47,305 bases of DNA from an uncultured Rhodospirillales bacterium (GTDB lineage Bacteria; Pseudomonadota; Alphaproteobacteria; Acetobacterales; Acetobacteraceae): assembly GCA_903893975.1 (NCBI GenBank), contig CAITOL010000080.1, forward strand, positions 1 to 47,305, in the 5' to 3' direction. The translations under genes were made by a program, and so were the position numbers. Numbering within the stretch: position 1 is the stretch's first letter; the number at the start of each line of letters is the position of its first letter. Positions 16,108 through 24,896 of this stretch are shown here, piece after piece. Below the pieces are notes generated by a model, which saw nothing but the letters and a program-made list of their open reading frames with translations, ran no database searches and was not told where the DNA came from.

Positions 16108-17369
16108 CGCGGAACCGGTGCGTCGAGCAACGGCGGCCGGGTGTTCAGCGCGTCTTTATCGAACCCCGCCAGCCGCTTATACCCCGCCGCCGCTTCCTCC
16201 AGCTCGGCGGCGCTCAGCACCTCCTCGATCTGGCCATAGCCGTTCGGCGCCCGCTCCTGCACCATCTGCATCACCTTTTCCGGCCCGTTCTGCCGGTTCG
16301 CCAGCACAATGCGCGCCGTCGCCGGATTGCGCTCGGCCTCGTAGCTCGCCAACGCCGCGCCCCCCAGCCCATGCGCCCGCAACTCCCGCGCCAGCACCCG
16401 CGCATCAATAATCGACTGCGATGCCCCGTTGGAGCCAATCGGATACATCGGATGCGCCGCATCCCCCAGCAGCGTCGCCCGCCCATGCGTCCAGCGTGCC
16501 AGCGGATCGCGGTCCACCATCGGAAACTCGAACACGTACCTGGCGCCGCGGATCACCGCCGGCACATCCAGCCAGTCGAACCGCCAATCGGCGAATTGCG
16601 GCAGAAAATCCTCCAACCGCCCCGGCCGGTTCCAATCCTCGCGCTGCCAGACATGGTCGGGGGCGAATTTCAACTCGGCGATCCAGTTGATCACCGCCCG
16701 GCCCTGGTCATAGGCCGGGCGCGAAATCGGGTAGGCGACGAATTTCTGAAACTCATGCCCGGCCATGATCATCGACCGCCCGCTGAGGAACGGTGCCGCC
16801 TCCGTCACCCCACGCCACAAAATCGCGCCATTCCAGATCGGCGCCCCCTCATTGGGCTGAAACTTGGCCCGCAAGGCCGAATGGATGCCATCGGCGCCGA
16901 TCAGCACCGCGCCTGCGGCCAGATGGCGGCTGCCGTCGCGCCGGGTGAAATTGGCCACCACGCCCTCGGCGGTTTCCTGATAATCCGCCAGATGGTGGCC
17001 GAAATGCACCGCGCCCGCACCCAGCCGCGCCTGCGCCGCCTGCAACAGCAGCATCTGCAACTCGCCGCGATGGATAGAAAACTGCGGCCAGTGATACCCC
17101 GCCTCCCGCCCGCGCGGCTCCTGCCAGATCGGCTTGCCGTGGCGGGAGAAATACGCCAGCTCCTTGGTCGGGATCGCAATCGCCGCGAGGTCAGCCTCCA
17201 GCCCCAACTCGCACAACTCGCGCACCGCATGCGGCAGCAGATTGATGCCAACCCCCAACGGGCGCGGCACCTCCACGCTCTCGAACACCTGCACCGGCAG
17301 CCCGATCTGATGCAGGCTGAGCGCCAGCGTCAGCCCGGCAATGCCGCCGCCCGCCACCAGAACCGTCAT
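16104..17369 (-). CDS. FAD-dependent monooxygenase (PhzS-like aromatic hydroxylase)
   Basis: Single-component flavoprotein hydroxylase of 421 residues. The Rossmann motif GGGIAGL is at the N-terminus, IGADGIHS is the DG motif, and GDAAHPMYPIGSNGASQ is the GD motif in the form typical of the 5-methylphenazine-1-carboxylate monooxygenase subgroup. ATG 17369 is preferred because GGAGGGGAG lies just upstream; the open frame to 17390 is less likely. Operon with the alpha/beta hydrolase, divergent from iorAB. The substrate, perhaps an aromatic or N-heterocycle, is inferred only. Confidence 0.83.
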   Translation of the reverse strand: MTVLVAGGGIAGLTLALSLHQIGLPVQVFESVEVPRPLGVGINLLPHAVRELCELGLEADLAAIAIPTKELAYFSRHGKPIWQEPRGREAGYHWPQFSIHRGELQMLLLQAAQARLGAGAVHFGHHLADYQETAEGVVANFTRRDGSRHLAAGAVLIGADGIHSALRAKFQPNEGAPIWNGAILWRGVTEAAPFLSGRSMIMAGHEFQKFVAYPISRPAYDQGRAVINWIAELKFAPDHVWQREDWNRPGRLEDFLPQFADWRFDWLDVPAVIRGARYVFEFPMVDRDPLARWTHGRATLLGDAAHPMYPIGSNGASQSIIDARVLARELRAHGLGGAALASYEAERNPATARIVLANRQNGPEKVMQMVQERAPNGYGQIEEVLSAAELEEAAAGYKRLAGFDKDALNTRPPLLDAPVPR

Positions 17370-17451
17370 GCGCTGCTCCCCTCCATCCATCTTTTCCAGC
17401 CCCAGCCCATAGGATGGCCGCCAATATGTGGCAAGGCCGGTCCAGCCCCAC

Positions 17452-17495
17452 TTGACCTCCGCCAGCGCACCCCCATTATGAATGGCAAACGAGGA
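17452..17495 (+). promoter_or_regulatory. Probable sigma-70 promoter and ribosome site for iorA
   Basis: TTGACC (17452-17457) and ATTATG (17475-17480) are separated by 17 bases in the 137-bp divergent gap before iorA, with GAGGAG near 17490 as ribosome site. The -10 match is modest. I see no ATA-N9-TAT site here, so this cluster is not obviously in the NAC group. Confidence 0.4.
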
Positions 17496-17506
17496 GTTGT
17501 CCGGAC

Positions 17507-17971
17507 ATGCAATACGTCATCGAGGTGAACGGCACCGCAAGACGGGTCGATGTCGACGGGGAAACCCCGCTGCTCTGGGTGCTGCGCGACAAGCTGGACC
17601 TCAAGGGCACCAAATTCGGCTGCGGCGCGGCGCAATGCGGCGCCTGCACCGTGCACATGGACGGCCAGCCGATCCGCGCCTGCCAGACCCCCATCGCCTC
17701 GGTCGGCACCGCCCGCATCACCACCATTGAAGCAATTGGCCAAACCCCGGTCGGCCAGCACGTGCAGGCGGCCTGGATCGAGCTCGACGTGCCGCAATGT
17801 GGCTACTGCCAGGCCGGCCAGATCATGTCCGCCACCGCCTTGCTCACCCACACCCCCGCACCGACCGATCACGACATTAACGATGCGATGAGCGGCAATC
17901 TCTGTCGTTGCGCCACCTACACCCGCATCCGCGCCGCCATCAAACGCGCCGCCGACCTGGGGAGGACATAA
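17507..17971 (+). CDS. iorA: [2Fe-2S] subunit of a xanthine-oxidase-family molybdenum hydroxylase
   Basis: Electron-transfer subunit of 154 residues. The plant-type ferredoxin cluster is bound by Cys39, Cys44, Cys47 and Cys59 ([14 protein letters not shown]). The second cluster is bound by Cys98, Cys101, Cys133 and Cys135 (CGYCQAGQ and LCRC). It accepts electrons from the molybdenum subunit encoded two bases downstream. The family includes isoquinoline 1-oxidoreductase and the FAD-free aldehyde dehydrogenases of acetic acid bacteria. Confidence 0.92.
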   Translation: MQYVIEVNGTARRVDVDGETPLLWVLRDKLDLKGTKFGCGAAQCGACTVHMDGQPIRACQTPIASVGTARITTIEAIGQTPVGQHVQAAWIELDVPQCGYCQAGQIMSATALLTHTPAPTDHDINDAMSGNLCRCATYTRIRAAIKRAADLGRT

Positions 17972-17973
17972 TC

Positions 17974-20172
17974 ATGCTCCGGCGCCGCAACTTCCTCAAA
18001 GCCAGCCTCGCCGCCGGCGGCGGTCTGCTGCTCACCGCCACCCTGCGCGGCCCGGCCGGGGCTGCCACCCTGGGCACGGCCGGCCCGGATGCGGTGGCGC
18101 TGAACGCCTATGTCCGCATCGCCCCCAGCGGGCAGGTCACCATCACCGCCAAGAACCCGGAAATCGGCCAGGGCGTGAAGATGATGCTGCCGATGCTGAT
18201 CGCCGAGGAACTGGATGTTGCCTGGGCCGATGTGCAGATCGAACAGGCGGATCTCGATGCCCGCTATCCCGGCCAGGTCGCCGGCGGCAGCACCGCCACG
18301 CCGCTCAACTGGCTGCCGATGCGCCAGGTTGGCGCGGCCGGGCGGCAGATGCTGATCGCCGCCGCCGCCGCGCAATGGGGCGTGCCGGCGCATGACTGCG
18401 CGACGGAGCCCGGCAAGGTCGTCCACCCCGCCAGCGGCCGCAGCCTCACCTATGGCGCGCTGGCCAGCCAGGCCGCCGCCATCCCGGTGCCAGACCTCGC
18501 CAAGCTGCCGCTGAAAGACCCGAAATCCTTCCGCATCATCGGCCAGCCGACCCGCAATATCGACGTGCCGCGCATCGTCACCGGCCAGCCGATGTTCGGC
18601 ATCGATGTTAGCGTGCCCGGCATGCTCTATGCCGTGTTCCAGAAATGCGATGTCCATGGCGGCAAACTCGTCAGCTCCAACGTCGCCGCCATCCGCGGCC
18701 TGCCCGGGGTGCGCGCGGCGTTTGAGGTCAAGGGCGGCGCCGATCTGCGCGGCCTGCTCGATGGCGTTGCCGTCGTCGCCGATAGCTGGTGGGAAGCCAA
18801 CCGCGCGCGCCAGCAACTGGATATCATCTGGGATGAAGGCGACATCACCGGCCAGAGCAGTGAAAGTTTCGCCGCCACCGCCGCAAGGCTGGCCAAAGGC
18901 AAGCCGGAAAGCAGCATCCGCCGCGACGGCGATGTCGCCGCCGGCTTCGCCAAGGCCGCGCATGTGATCGAGGCCGCGTATCACTACCCGTTCCTGTCGC
19001 ATATCAACCTCGAACCGCAGAACTGCACCGCGCATTACGCCGATGGCCGGATGGAAATCTGGGCGCCGACGCAAAACCCCGCCCCCGGGTCCAAGCTGGT
19101 CGCTGCCACGCTCGGCATCCCGGAATCGGCGATCAAAGTGCACATGACCCGCGTCGGCGGCGGCTTCGGCCGTCGGCTAAGCAACGATTACATGGTTGAA
19201 GCCGCCTGGATCGCCAAAGTCGTCGGTGCCCCGGTCAAGCTGGTCTGGACCCGCGAAGACGATATGCGGCACGATTTCTACCGCCCCGCCGGCTACCATT
19301 TCTTCAAGGGCGGCGTGGATGCCAATGGCCGGTTGATCGCGCTCTCCGACCATTTCGTCACCTTCAGCCAGGATGGCGCCATTGCCGCCTCGGCCGATAT
19401 GGGGCCGACCGAATTCCCGGCCCGTATGATCGACCATCTCGACTACGGCGTCTCGATGATCCCGCTGCGCGCCCCCACCGGCCCGCTGCGGGCGCCGCGC
19501 TCCAACGGGCTCGGCTTTGCCTTCCAGTCCTTCCTCGACGAGTTGGCCCACACCGCCGGGCGAGACCCGGTGCAGTTCGCGCTCGACATTCTCGGCCCGC
19601 CCCGCCTGCTGCCAGACCCGCCCGGCCCGCGCGTTGGCCCCGGCTTCCACACCGGGCGAATGCGTGGCGTGATCGAACTGGTGGCGGAAAAATCCGGCTG
19701 GGGCAAAACCAAGCTGCCCAAAGGCACCGGCATGGGGCTCGCTTATTACTTCAGCCATCTCGGCTACTTCGCCGAGGTGGTGCAGGCGACGGTTGATGCT
19801 GAAGGCGCCATCGTGGTCGATAAAGTCTGGGTCGCCGGCGATATCGGCAGCCAGATCATCAACCCGCTGAACGCCGAACATCAGGCCCAGGGTGCGGCGC
19901 TCGACGGCATCGGCACCGCGCTCGGCCAGGGGCTGCATGTGCGCGATGGCAAAATCGTGCAGGGCAATTTCGACACCGTGCTGCCGCTGCGCATGCGCCA
20001 GTCCCCGCCGGTGGAGGTGCATTTCCGGGTGACCGAATTCCCGCCAACCGGGCTCGGCGAACCCGCTTTGCCGCCCGCCTTGCCAGCCCTGGCCAACGCC
20101 ATCTTCGCCGCCACCGGCAAGCGCATCCGCAGCCTGCCGCTGAAGGACCAAGACCTGTCAGCGACCGCCTGA
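17974..20172 (+). CDS. iorB: Molybdopterin-binding subunit of an isoquinoline 1-oxidoreductase-type dehydrogenase
   Basis: Catalytic subunit of 732 residues. A twin-arginine signal (RRRNFLKAS) at the N-terminus predicts folded export to the periplasm. Cofactor motifs include RVGGGFGRRLSND and, near the C-terminus, GLGEPALPPALPALANA, which holds the active-site glutamate. ATG 17974 has GGAGGA upstream. There is no FAD subunit, and a tri-haem cytochrome c gene follows 19 bp later, so electrons should pass to the respiratory chain. The substrate may be an N-heterocycle or an aldehyde. Confidence 0.9.
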   Translation: MLRRRNFLKASLAAGGGLLLTATLRGPAGAATLGTAGPDAVALNAYVRIAPSGQVTITAKNPEIGQGVKMMLPMLIAEELDVAWADVQIEQADLDARYPGQVAGGSTATPLNWLPMRQVGAAGRQMLIAAAAAQWGVPAHDCATEPGKVVHPASGRSLTYGALASQAAAIPVPDLAKLPLKDPKSFRIIGQPTRNIDVPRIVTGQPMFGIDVSVPGMLYAVFQKCDVHGGKLVSSNVAAIRGLPGVRAAFEVKGGADLRGLLDGVAVVADSWWEANRARQQLDIIWDEGDITGQSSESFAATAARLAKGKPESSIRRDGDVAAGFAKAAHVIEAAYHYPFLSHINLEPQNCTAHYADGRMEIWAPTQNPAPGSKLVAATLGIPESAIKVHMTRVGGGFGRRLSNDYMVEAAWIAKVVGAPVKLVWTREDDMRHDFYRPAGYHFFKGGVDANGRLIALSDHFVTFSQDGAIAASADMGPTEFPARMIDHLDYGVSMIPLRAPTGPLRAPRSNGLGFAFQSFLDELAHTAGRDPVQFALDILGPPRLLPDPPGPRVGPGFHTGRMRGVIELVAEKSGWGKTKLPKGTGMGLAYYFSHLGYFAEVVQATVDAEGAIVVDKVWVAGDIGSQIINPLNAEHQAQGAALDGIGTALGQGLHVRDGKIVQGNFDTVLPLRMRQSPPVEVHFRVTEFPPTGLGEPALPPALPALANAIFAATGKRIRSLPLKDQDLSATA

Positions 20173-20191
20173 ACGACCAGAGGAAACGCCC

Positions 20192-21475
20192 ATGATCCGC
20201 CTGTCCCTGGTCGCCACGGTGTTGGCGAGCCTGCTGAGTGTGGCTGCCGCACGGGCCGAAGACGCCACGGCGCGCGGCGAATACCTCGCCCGCGCCGGAG
20301 ACTGCGTGGCCTGCCATTCCGTCCCCGGCGGCAAGGCCTTCGCCGGCGGCCTGAAAATGGCAACCCCGGTCGGCACCATCGCCACCACCAACATCACCCC
20401 GGACCCTGAAACCGGCATCGGCCGCTACACGCTCGATGATTTCGACCGCGCGTTGCGTCGCGGCGTCGCCCGCGACGGCCATCACCTCTACCCCGCGATG
20501 CCCTACCCGTCTTATGCGGTGATGGCCGATGACGACGTGCGGGCGCTGTACGACTATTTCATGCACGCCGTGCCGCCAGTGCGCCAGGCCAACCTGCCCA
20601 GCGACATTCCCAGCCATCTCAGCCCGCGCTGGCCGCTGGCGGTGTGGAACGCGCTGTTCGCCCCATCCCCCGGCTTCACCCCCAACCCGGGCCATGACGC
20701 ACGCTGGAACCGGGGCGCCTATCTGGTCGAAGGCCTCGGCCATTGCGGCGCCTGCCACACGCCGCGCGGCTGGGCCTGGCAGGAAAAATCCTTCGGCGCC
20801 GGCGATCCCGCCTTCCTCGCCGGGGCCAATCTCGACGACTGGTCCGCCTCCAACCTGCGGCGCAACGTCGCCACCGGGCTTGGCACCTGGTCAGAAGCCG
20901 ACATCATCGCCTTCCTCAAAACCGGCCATAACACACACGCCTCCGCCTATGGCTCGATGTCCGAGGTCATCGCCAACAGCACCTCTTACCTGACGGATGA
21001 CGATCTTGCCGCGATCGCCGCCTATCTGGTCAGCCTGCCGGCCACGCAAGCCGAAACACCGTGGCGCTATGACCCGGCCACCGCCACCGCACTGCAATCC
21101 GGCCACGCAGACGCACCGGGCGCCCGGCTCTATGCCGGCAGTTGCCAGGCCTGCCACCGGGAAACCGGTGCGGCTGCCCCGCCCTATGTGCCGCCGCTGG
21201 CCGGCAACCCGACCGTGCTGGACGCGGACCCGGCCTCGCTGATCAACGTCGTACTCAACGGCACCGCGCCGCTGGTTGCCAAAGGCCGGCCGGATGCCTA
21301 CCGCATGCCGCAATTCCGCGCCCAACTCACCAATCGCCAGGTCGCCGAAATCGTCACCTTCATGCGCGCCAGCTGGGGCAATCAGGCCCCGGCGGTCACG
21401 GCGGACGAGGTTGCGGCGATCCGGAAACGCACAGAGCCAAGCACGGATCGCATCGTCCCGCTGCGTATGCGCTGA
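20192..21475 (+). CDS. Tri-haem membrane-linked cytochrome c (alcohol/aldehyde dehydrogenase cytochrome subunit)
   Basis: Exported cytochrome of 427 residues with a Sec signal (about 1-22) and three CxxCH haem sites: CVACH (38-42), CGACH (185-189) and CQACH (318-322). This three-domain layout is that of the cytochrome subunit of acetic-acid-bacteria alcohol and aldehyde dehydrogenases, which passes electrons to ubiquinone. It directly follows iorAB and is its probable partner. Confidence 0.9.
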   Translation: MIRLSLVATVLASLLSVAAARAEDATARGEYLARAGDCVACHSVPGGKAFAGGLKMATPVGTIATTNITPDPETGIGRYTLDDFDRALRRGVARDGHHLYPAMPYPSYAVMADDDVRALYDYFMHAVPPVRQANLPSDIPSHLSPRWPLAVWNALFAPSPGFTPNPGHDARWNRGAYLVEGLGHCGACHTPRGWAWQEKSFGAGDPAFLAGANLDDWSASNLRRNVATGLGTWSEADIIAFLKTGHNTHASAYGSMSEVIANSTSYLTDDDLAAIAAYLVSLPATQAETPWRYDPATATALQSGHADAPGARLYAGSCQACHRETGAAAPPYVPPLAGNPTVLDADPASLINVVLNGTAPLVAKGRPDAYRMPQFRAQLTNRQVAEIVTFMRASWGNQAPAVTADEVAAIRKRTEPSTDRIVPLRMR

Positions 21476-21485
21476 CCAAGGCGGC

Positions 21486-22364
21486 TCAACCGAGGATCGC
21501 GCGCAGCTCCGCCACATCGGGAAACGCCGCAAAGCAGCCGGCGCGAGACACCGCCAGCGCCGCCGCCGCCTGCGCATAGCCAATGGCGGCGGCGATGTGC
21601 GTGCCCGCCGCCAGACATGCGCTTAGCACGCCGCAGAACACGTCGCCCGCCCCGGTGCTGTCCACCGCCTGCACCGCCGGCGCGGGGAAATGCCGCGTCT
21701 GCCCGCCCTGCGCCAGCACGCAGCCAGCGGCGCCGAGGGTGACAATCCCGCTCCGTCCGCCCAGTTTCGCCGCGGCCTGCGCCGGATCGCGCAGCCCGGT
21801 CAGCGCCTCCGCCTCGCCTTGATTGGCCACCACCACCGTCGCCGCCGCCTGAATGCGGGGGGAGTGCCAGCGGATCGGCGCGGTGTTGAACACCATCTGC
21901 CGCGCCTGCGCCGCAGCCGCCCAGGTCGCGGCCTCGCCCAGATTGCCCTGCACCAGCAACCAGTCCGCCGCCCGCATGTCGGCAACAAACGCCGCCGCCC
22001 GCGCGGCGGTTATCCCGTCGGCACAATCGCCGGTGCTGACGATCATATTCTCCCCATCCGCGCCGACGATCAGCGTCGAGAGATCGGTGGGATAATCTGC
22101 CTCGACCAACTCCAGCCGGGAAAACGGCTCCGCCGCCAAGGCCCGATGCAACATCGCCGCCTCCGCCTCCGGCCCCACCGGCGCGCAAAACCGCACCGCC
22201 GCCCCGGCGCGCGCCGCCACCACCGCCTGGTTCAACCCCTTGCCGCCCGGTGCCCGCCGGATGCCGTGCGCCATTAGCGTCTCCCCCGCCACTGGCAGGC
22301 GGGGAACCTGCAGCGTCACGTCGATCGACGCGTTGCCGAGCGCGAAAATCTGCGCCGATTGCAT
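21486..22364 (-). CDS. PfkB-family carbohydrate kinase (ribokinase-like)
   Basis: Sugar kinase of 292 residues. N-terminal GNASIDVTLQVPRLP and APGGKGLNQAVVAARAG are the substrate-side motifs; DSTGAGDVFCG near the C-terminus holds the catalytic base aspartate and the anion hole. ATG 22364 shares one base with the stop of the upstream binding-protein gene (TGATG), so the two are coupled. A ribose, deoxyribose or other sugar phosphorylating role fits the family; the substrate is not known. Confidence 0.86.
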   Translation of the reverse strand: MQSAQIFALGNASIDVTLQVPRLPVAGETLMAHGIRRAPGGKGLNQAVVAARAGAAVRFCAPVGPEAEAAMLHRALAAEPFSRLELVEADYPTDLSTLIVGADGENMIVSTGDCADGITAARAAAFVADMRAADWLLVQGNLGEAATWAAAAQARQMVFNTAPIRWHSPRIQAAATVVVANQGEAEALTGLRDPAQAAAKLGGRSGIVTLGAAGCVLAQGGQTRHFPAPAVQAVDSTGAGDVFCGVLSACLAAGTHIAAAIGYAQAAAALAVSRAGCFAAFPDVAELRAILG

Positions 22365-23887
22365 CAGGGCGCCAGGCTCATGCCCTCCGGCCGCCATAGC
22401 CCATCCGGCCGGCCCTGAAAGCCGCCCACCTTGGCCGACATGCCCCAGAGCAGCGAGAAATGATAAATCACCACATCCGGCAGATCGGCGAAATAAATGT
22501 CAGCGGCCTGCTGATAAAACGGCAACCGCTCGGCGGCGGTCTGGAACGACGCCCCTTGCTGGATCAGGTCATCATATTTCGGGTTGCAGTAGCGGCCCCA
22601 GTTGGTGAACCCCTTGCAGGTCAGCCAGATCGGCGCATTGCCGTCCGGATCGGGCCGCCCGGACCAGATCAGCATGGTCGCATCGAAATTCCCGGCCTGG
22701 GTTTCCGCGACGAGCGCCGCCGAATCCTCGCTGACAATGGTCATGTCAAAGCCGGCATCCTTCACCATGGCCTGGATAATCTGCGCCACCTGCCCATCCA
22801 GCGGGTCGGTGCCGATGCGCAGCGTGAAGGCCACATGGCTCACCCCGGCTGCCGCCAGCAATTTCTTCGCCCCCTCAATGTCACGCGGCGGCACCGGATG
22901 GCCGGCGTTGAAATACGGATTGCCCGGCGCCTCCATCTGGTTCGACGGCACATACTGCCCATCAAACGCCACCTGGTTCAGCGCCGCGCGGTCAATCGCC
23001 ATAGAAAACGCCTGCCGCACGCGTGGGTCGCGCCCGAGCGGTGTGTCGGCAGCCTTGCCGTTGCCCACGTTGAATTCAATCGGCACGAAGCCCAACGATG
23101 GCCGCTTGAACACCCGCAGTTTCGGGTTCGCGGTCACCCCGGCGACATCTGTCGGCGCCAGATGCTGGGCGATATCCAGCGCCCCGGCCGCCAGATTCAC
23201 CTTGCGGATATTGGAATCCGGAATGGTGCGGAACACCACCGCCGGCAGCTTAATCGCCGCCGCGTTCCAGTAACCGGGGAAGCGCTCCAGCGTAATATGG
23301 TCCTGCGCCACGCGCTCCTTAAAGGCGAACGGCCCGGCGCAAACCGGATGGGCAGCAATCTGCTCGCGCGGCAAATCCAGAATTTTCGGCGAATACGGCG
23401 TGCCCGGCCGGTTCGCCAGCAGCGCAATCAACGGCGCATACGGGCGCGACAGGTTAATCCGCAACGTCAACGGATCGACCACCTCGGCGCTGACAATCGC
23501 GGCCATCTCGGCCTTGCGAATGGAATAGGCCGCCGTCTTATACCGCTGAATATTGGCCGCCATCGCCGCCGCATCGAACGCCGCGCCATCGTGGAACACC
23601 ACGCCGGGCCGCAAATGCACCGTCAGCGACAGCCGATCCGCCGCCCATTCCCAGGCGGTGGCCAGTTCCGGCACAAACTGCAAATCCGGCGTCAGGTCGA
23701 TCAGGCTGTCACACATCACCGAGGTCACAACCCGGTTGGTGTAACTGCCGTCGGTTGCGGTATCCAGCGGTTGCGGATCAAACTCCAAGGCGACGTTCAA
23801 CGGCTTATCGGCGGCCAGCCCCGGCGCGGCCAGCCCTCCCGCCCAGGCAGTGACCATCCCCACGGCGAGCCATTTCGAAAATCGCAT
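22364..23887 (-). CDS. ABC transporter substrate-binding protein, family 5 (peptide/nickel type)
   Basis: Periplasmic receptor of 507 residues with a signal peptide (about 1-24, cleavage after GLA). Family 5 text includes LHLRPGVVFHDGAAFDAAAMAANIQRY in two stretches, HPVCAGPFAFKE, and VRQAFSMAIDRAALNQVAFDG. ATG 23887 is set by GGAGG eight bases upstream; the frame to 23941 is unlikely. No permease or ATPase gene adjoins it, only the PfkB kinase, so it probably docks on the DppBCDF-type transporter at 29281-34013 or one elsewhere. A sugar or glycoside ligand is suggested by the kinase. Confidence 0.86.
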   Translation of the reverse strand: MRFSKWLAVGMVTAWAGGLAAPGLAADKPLNVALEFDPQPLDTATDGSYTNRVVTSVMCDSLIDLTPDLQFVPELATAWEWAADRLSLTVHLRPGVVFHDGAAFDAAAMAANIQRYKTAAYSIRKAEMAAIVSAEVVDPLTLRINLSRPYAPLIALLANRPGTPYSPKILDLPREQIAAHPVCAGPFAFKERVAQDHITLERFPGYWNAAAIKLPAVVFRTIPDSNIRKVNLAAGALDIAQHLAPTDVAGVTANPKLRVFKRPSLGFVPIEFNVGNGKAADTPLGRDPRVRQAFSMAIDRAALNQVAFDGQYVPSNQMEAPGNPYFNAGHPVPPRDIEGAKKLLAAAGVSHVAFTLRIGTDPLDGQVAQIIQAMVKDAGFDMTIVSEDSAALVAETQAGNFDATMLIWSGRPDPDGNAPIWLTCKGFTNWGRYCNPKYDDLIQQGASFQTAAERLPFYQQAADIYFADLPDVVIYHFSLLWGMSAKVGGFQGRPDGLWRPEGMSLAP

Positions 23888-23967
23888 TCCGCAGCCTCCA
23901 GATAATCGCGCAACGTTTTGTCGCGCCGGGCATCGCAGCATGGCGCGCGCATCACGACAATGGGAAA

Positions 23968-23996
23968 TTGCCAGTTTTTCGCCGCCGCCGTAGCAT
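23968..23996 (+). promoter_or_regulatory. Probable sigma-70 promoter of the SDR gene at 24034
   Basis: TTGCCA (23968-23973) and TAGCAT (23991-23996) are 17 bases apart in the 146-bp divergent gap. AAGGAAA near 24020 is the ribosome site. The start would be near 24003, giving a 31-base leader. No clear promoter was found for the binding-protein gene on the other strand. Confidence 0.5.
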
Positions 23997-24033
23997 GACG
24001 GGCAAGAACACCACCCAACAAGGAAACGCCCGC

Positions 24034-24855
24034 ATGACCGCCCCCACCGTGAATCCCAATGGCAATCTGAAGGGTAAAATCGCGCTCGTCACCGGCGCCA
24101 GCCGCGGAATTGGGGAGGCAATCGCCGTCCGCCTCGCCATGGCCGGGGCCAAAGTGGTCTGCACCGCCCGCACGGCGGAAGCCGGGGAAAGCCGTCTGCC
24201 CGGCACGCTGCTGGATACCATCAACCGCATCCGCGCCGCCGGCGGCGATGCCACCTTCATCAAAGCCGACCTGTCCAAGGCGGAAGATCGGGAACGTCTG
24301 GTCGCCGACGCCACCGCCGCCTATGGCCCGATCGACATTCTCGTGAACAACGCCGCCGTCACCTTCTACAGCCCGATCGAGAGCTTCGCCCGCAAGCGCT
24401 TCGACCTGATGATCGAAATCCAGGTCTGGGCCGCGCTGCATCTGGCGCAACTCGTGCTGCCGGCCATGCGCGACCGCAAATCCGGCGCCATCGTCACCAT
24501 CTCCTCCGGCGCGGCGATCCACCCGGCCAAGCCCTATGCCGGCGCCCGGCCCGGCGGCACGGTCTACGGCATGTGCAAAGCGGCGCTGGAGCGGTTTTCC
24601 ACCGGCCTGGCGGCGGAGGTTTATGCCGATAATATCTCGGTCAACGCCATCTCCCCCGGCCTGGTCGCCACCCCCGGCGTGGCGCTGCACGGGCTGATCA
24701 ACGACGCCAACAAGCACCGCGTCTCCCCGGTCGAAAACATTGCCGAGGCGGTTTATCAGATCGTCTCCCGCGACCCGAAGGAAATGACCGGGCGGGTGGA
24801 CCATGCCGGCCCGTTCCTGGAAGAATTTGGCCTGCAAGCCTCAGCCCTGGTGTAA
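24034..24855 (+). CDS. SDR-family oxidoreductase
   Basis: Short-chain dehydrogenase of 273 residues with IALVTGASRGIGEA, VNNAAVT, VTISSGAA and VYGMCKAALE (Tyr/Lys pair). The chain between the glycine motif and the NNA motif is longer than in classic SDRs, with an insert around ESRLPGTLLDTINRI. That insert resembles hydroxysteroid-type or uncharacterised SDRs. The start is ATG 24034, not the upstream ATG of the same frame. Single gene, ending against a palindromic terminator. Confidence 0.82.
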   Translation: MTAPTVNPNGNLKGKIALVTGASRGIGEAIAVRLAMAGAKVVCTARTAEAGESRLPGTLLDTINRIRAAGGDATFIKADLSKAEDRERLVADATAAYGPIDILVNNAAVTFYSPIESFARKRFDLMIEIQVWAALHLAQLVLPAMRDRKSGAIVTISSGAAIHPAKPYAGARPGGTVYGMCKAALERFSTGLAAEVYADNISVNAISPGLVATPGVALHGLINDANKHRVSPVENIAEAVYQIVSRDPKEMTGRVDHAGPFLEEFGLQASALV

Positions 24856-24862
24856 CCGCACC

Positions 24863-24890
24863 GCCCCAGCCGCCGCGCGGCGGCTGGGGC
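24863..24890. terminator. Palindromic bidirectional terminator between convergent genes
   Basis: A perfect 14+14-base palindrome (arms GCCCCAGCCGCCGC and its complement) lies between the SDR stop at 24855 and the dehydrogenase stop at 24897. It has no T run, but its position between convergent stops supports a termination or RNA-end role for both. Confidence 0.6.
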
Positions 24891-24896
24891 AGGGGC

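Noticed and set aside
22460-23905. 481-codon plus-strand open frame opposite the orphan binding-protein gene
   Set aside because: His/Arg/Gln-rich shadow translation without homology; the minus-strand gene has a signal peptide and family motifs.
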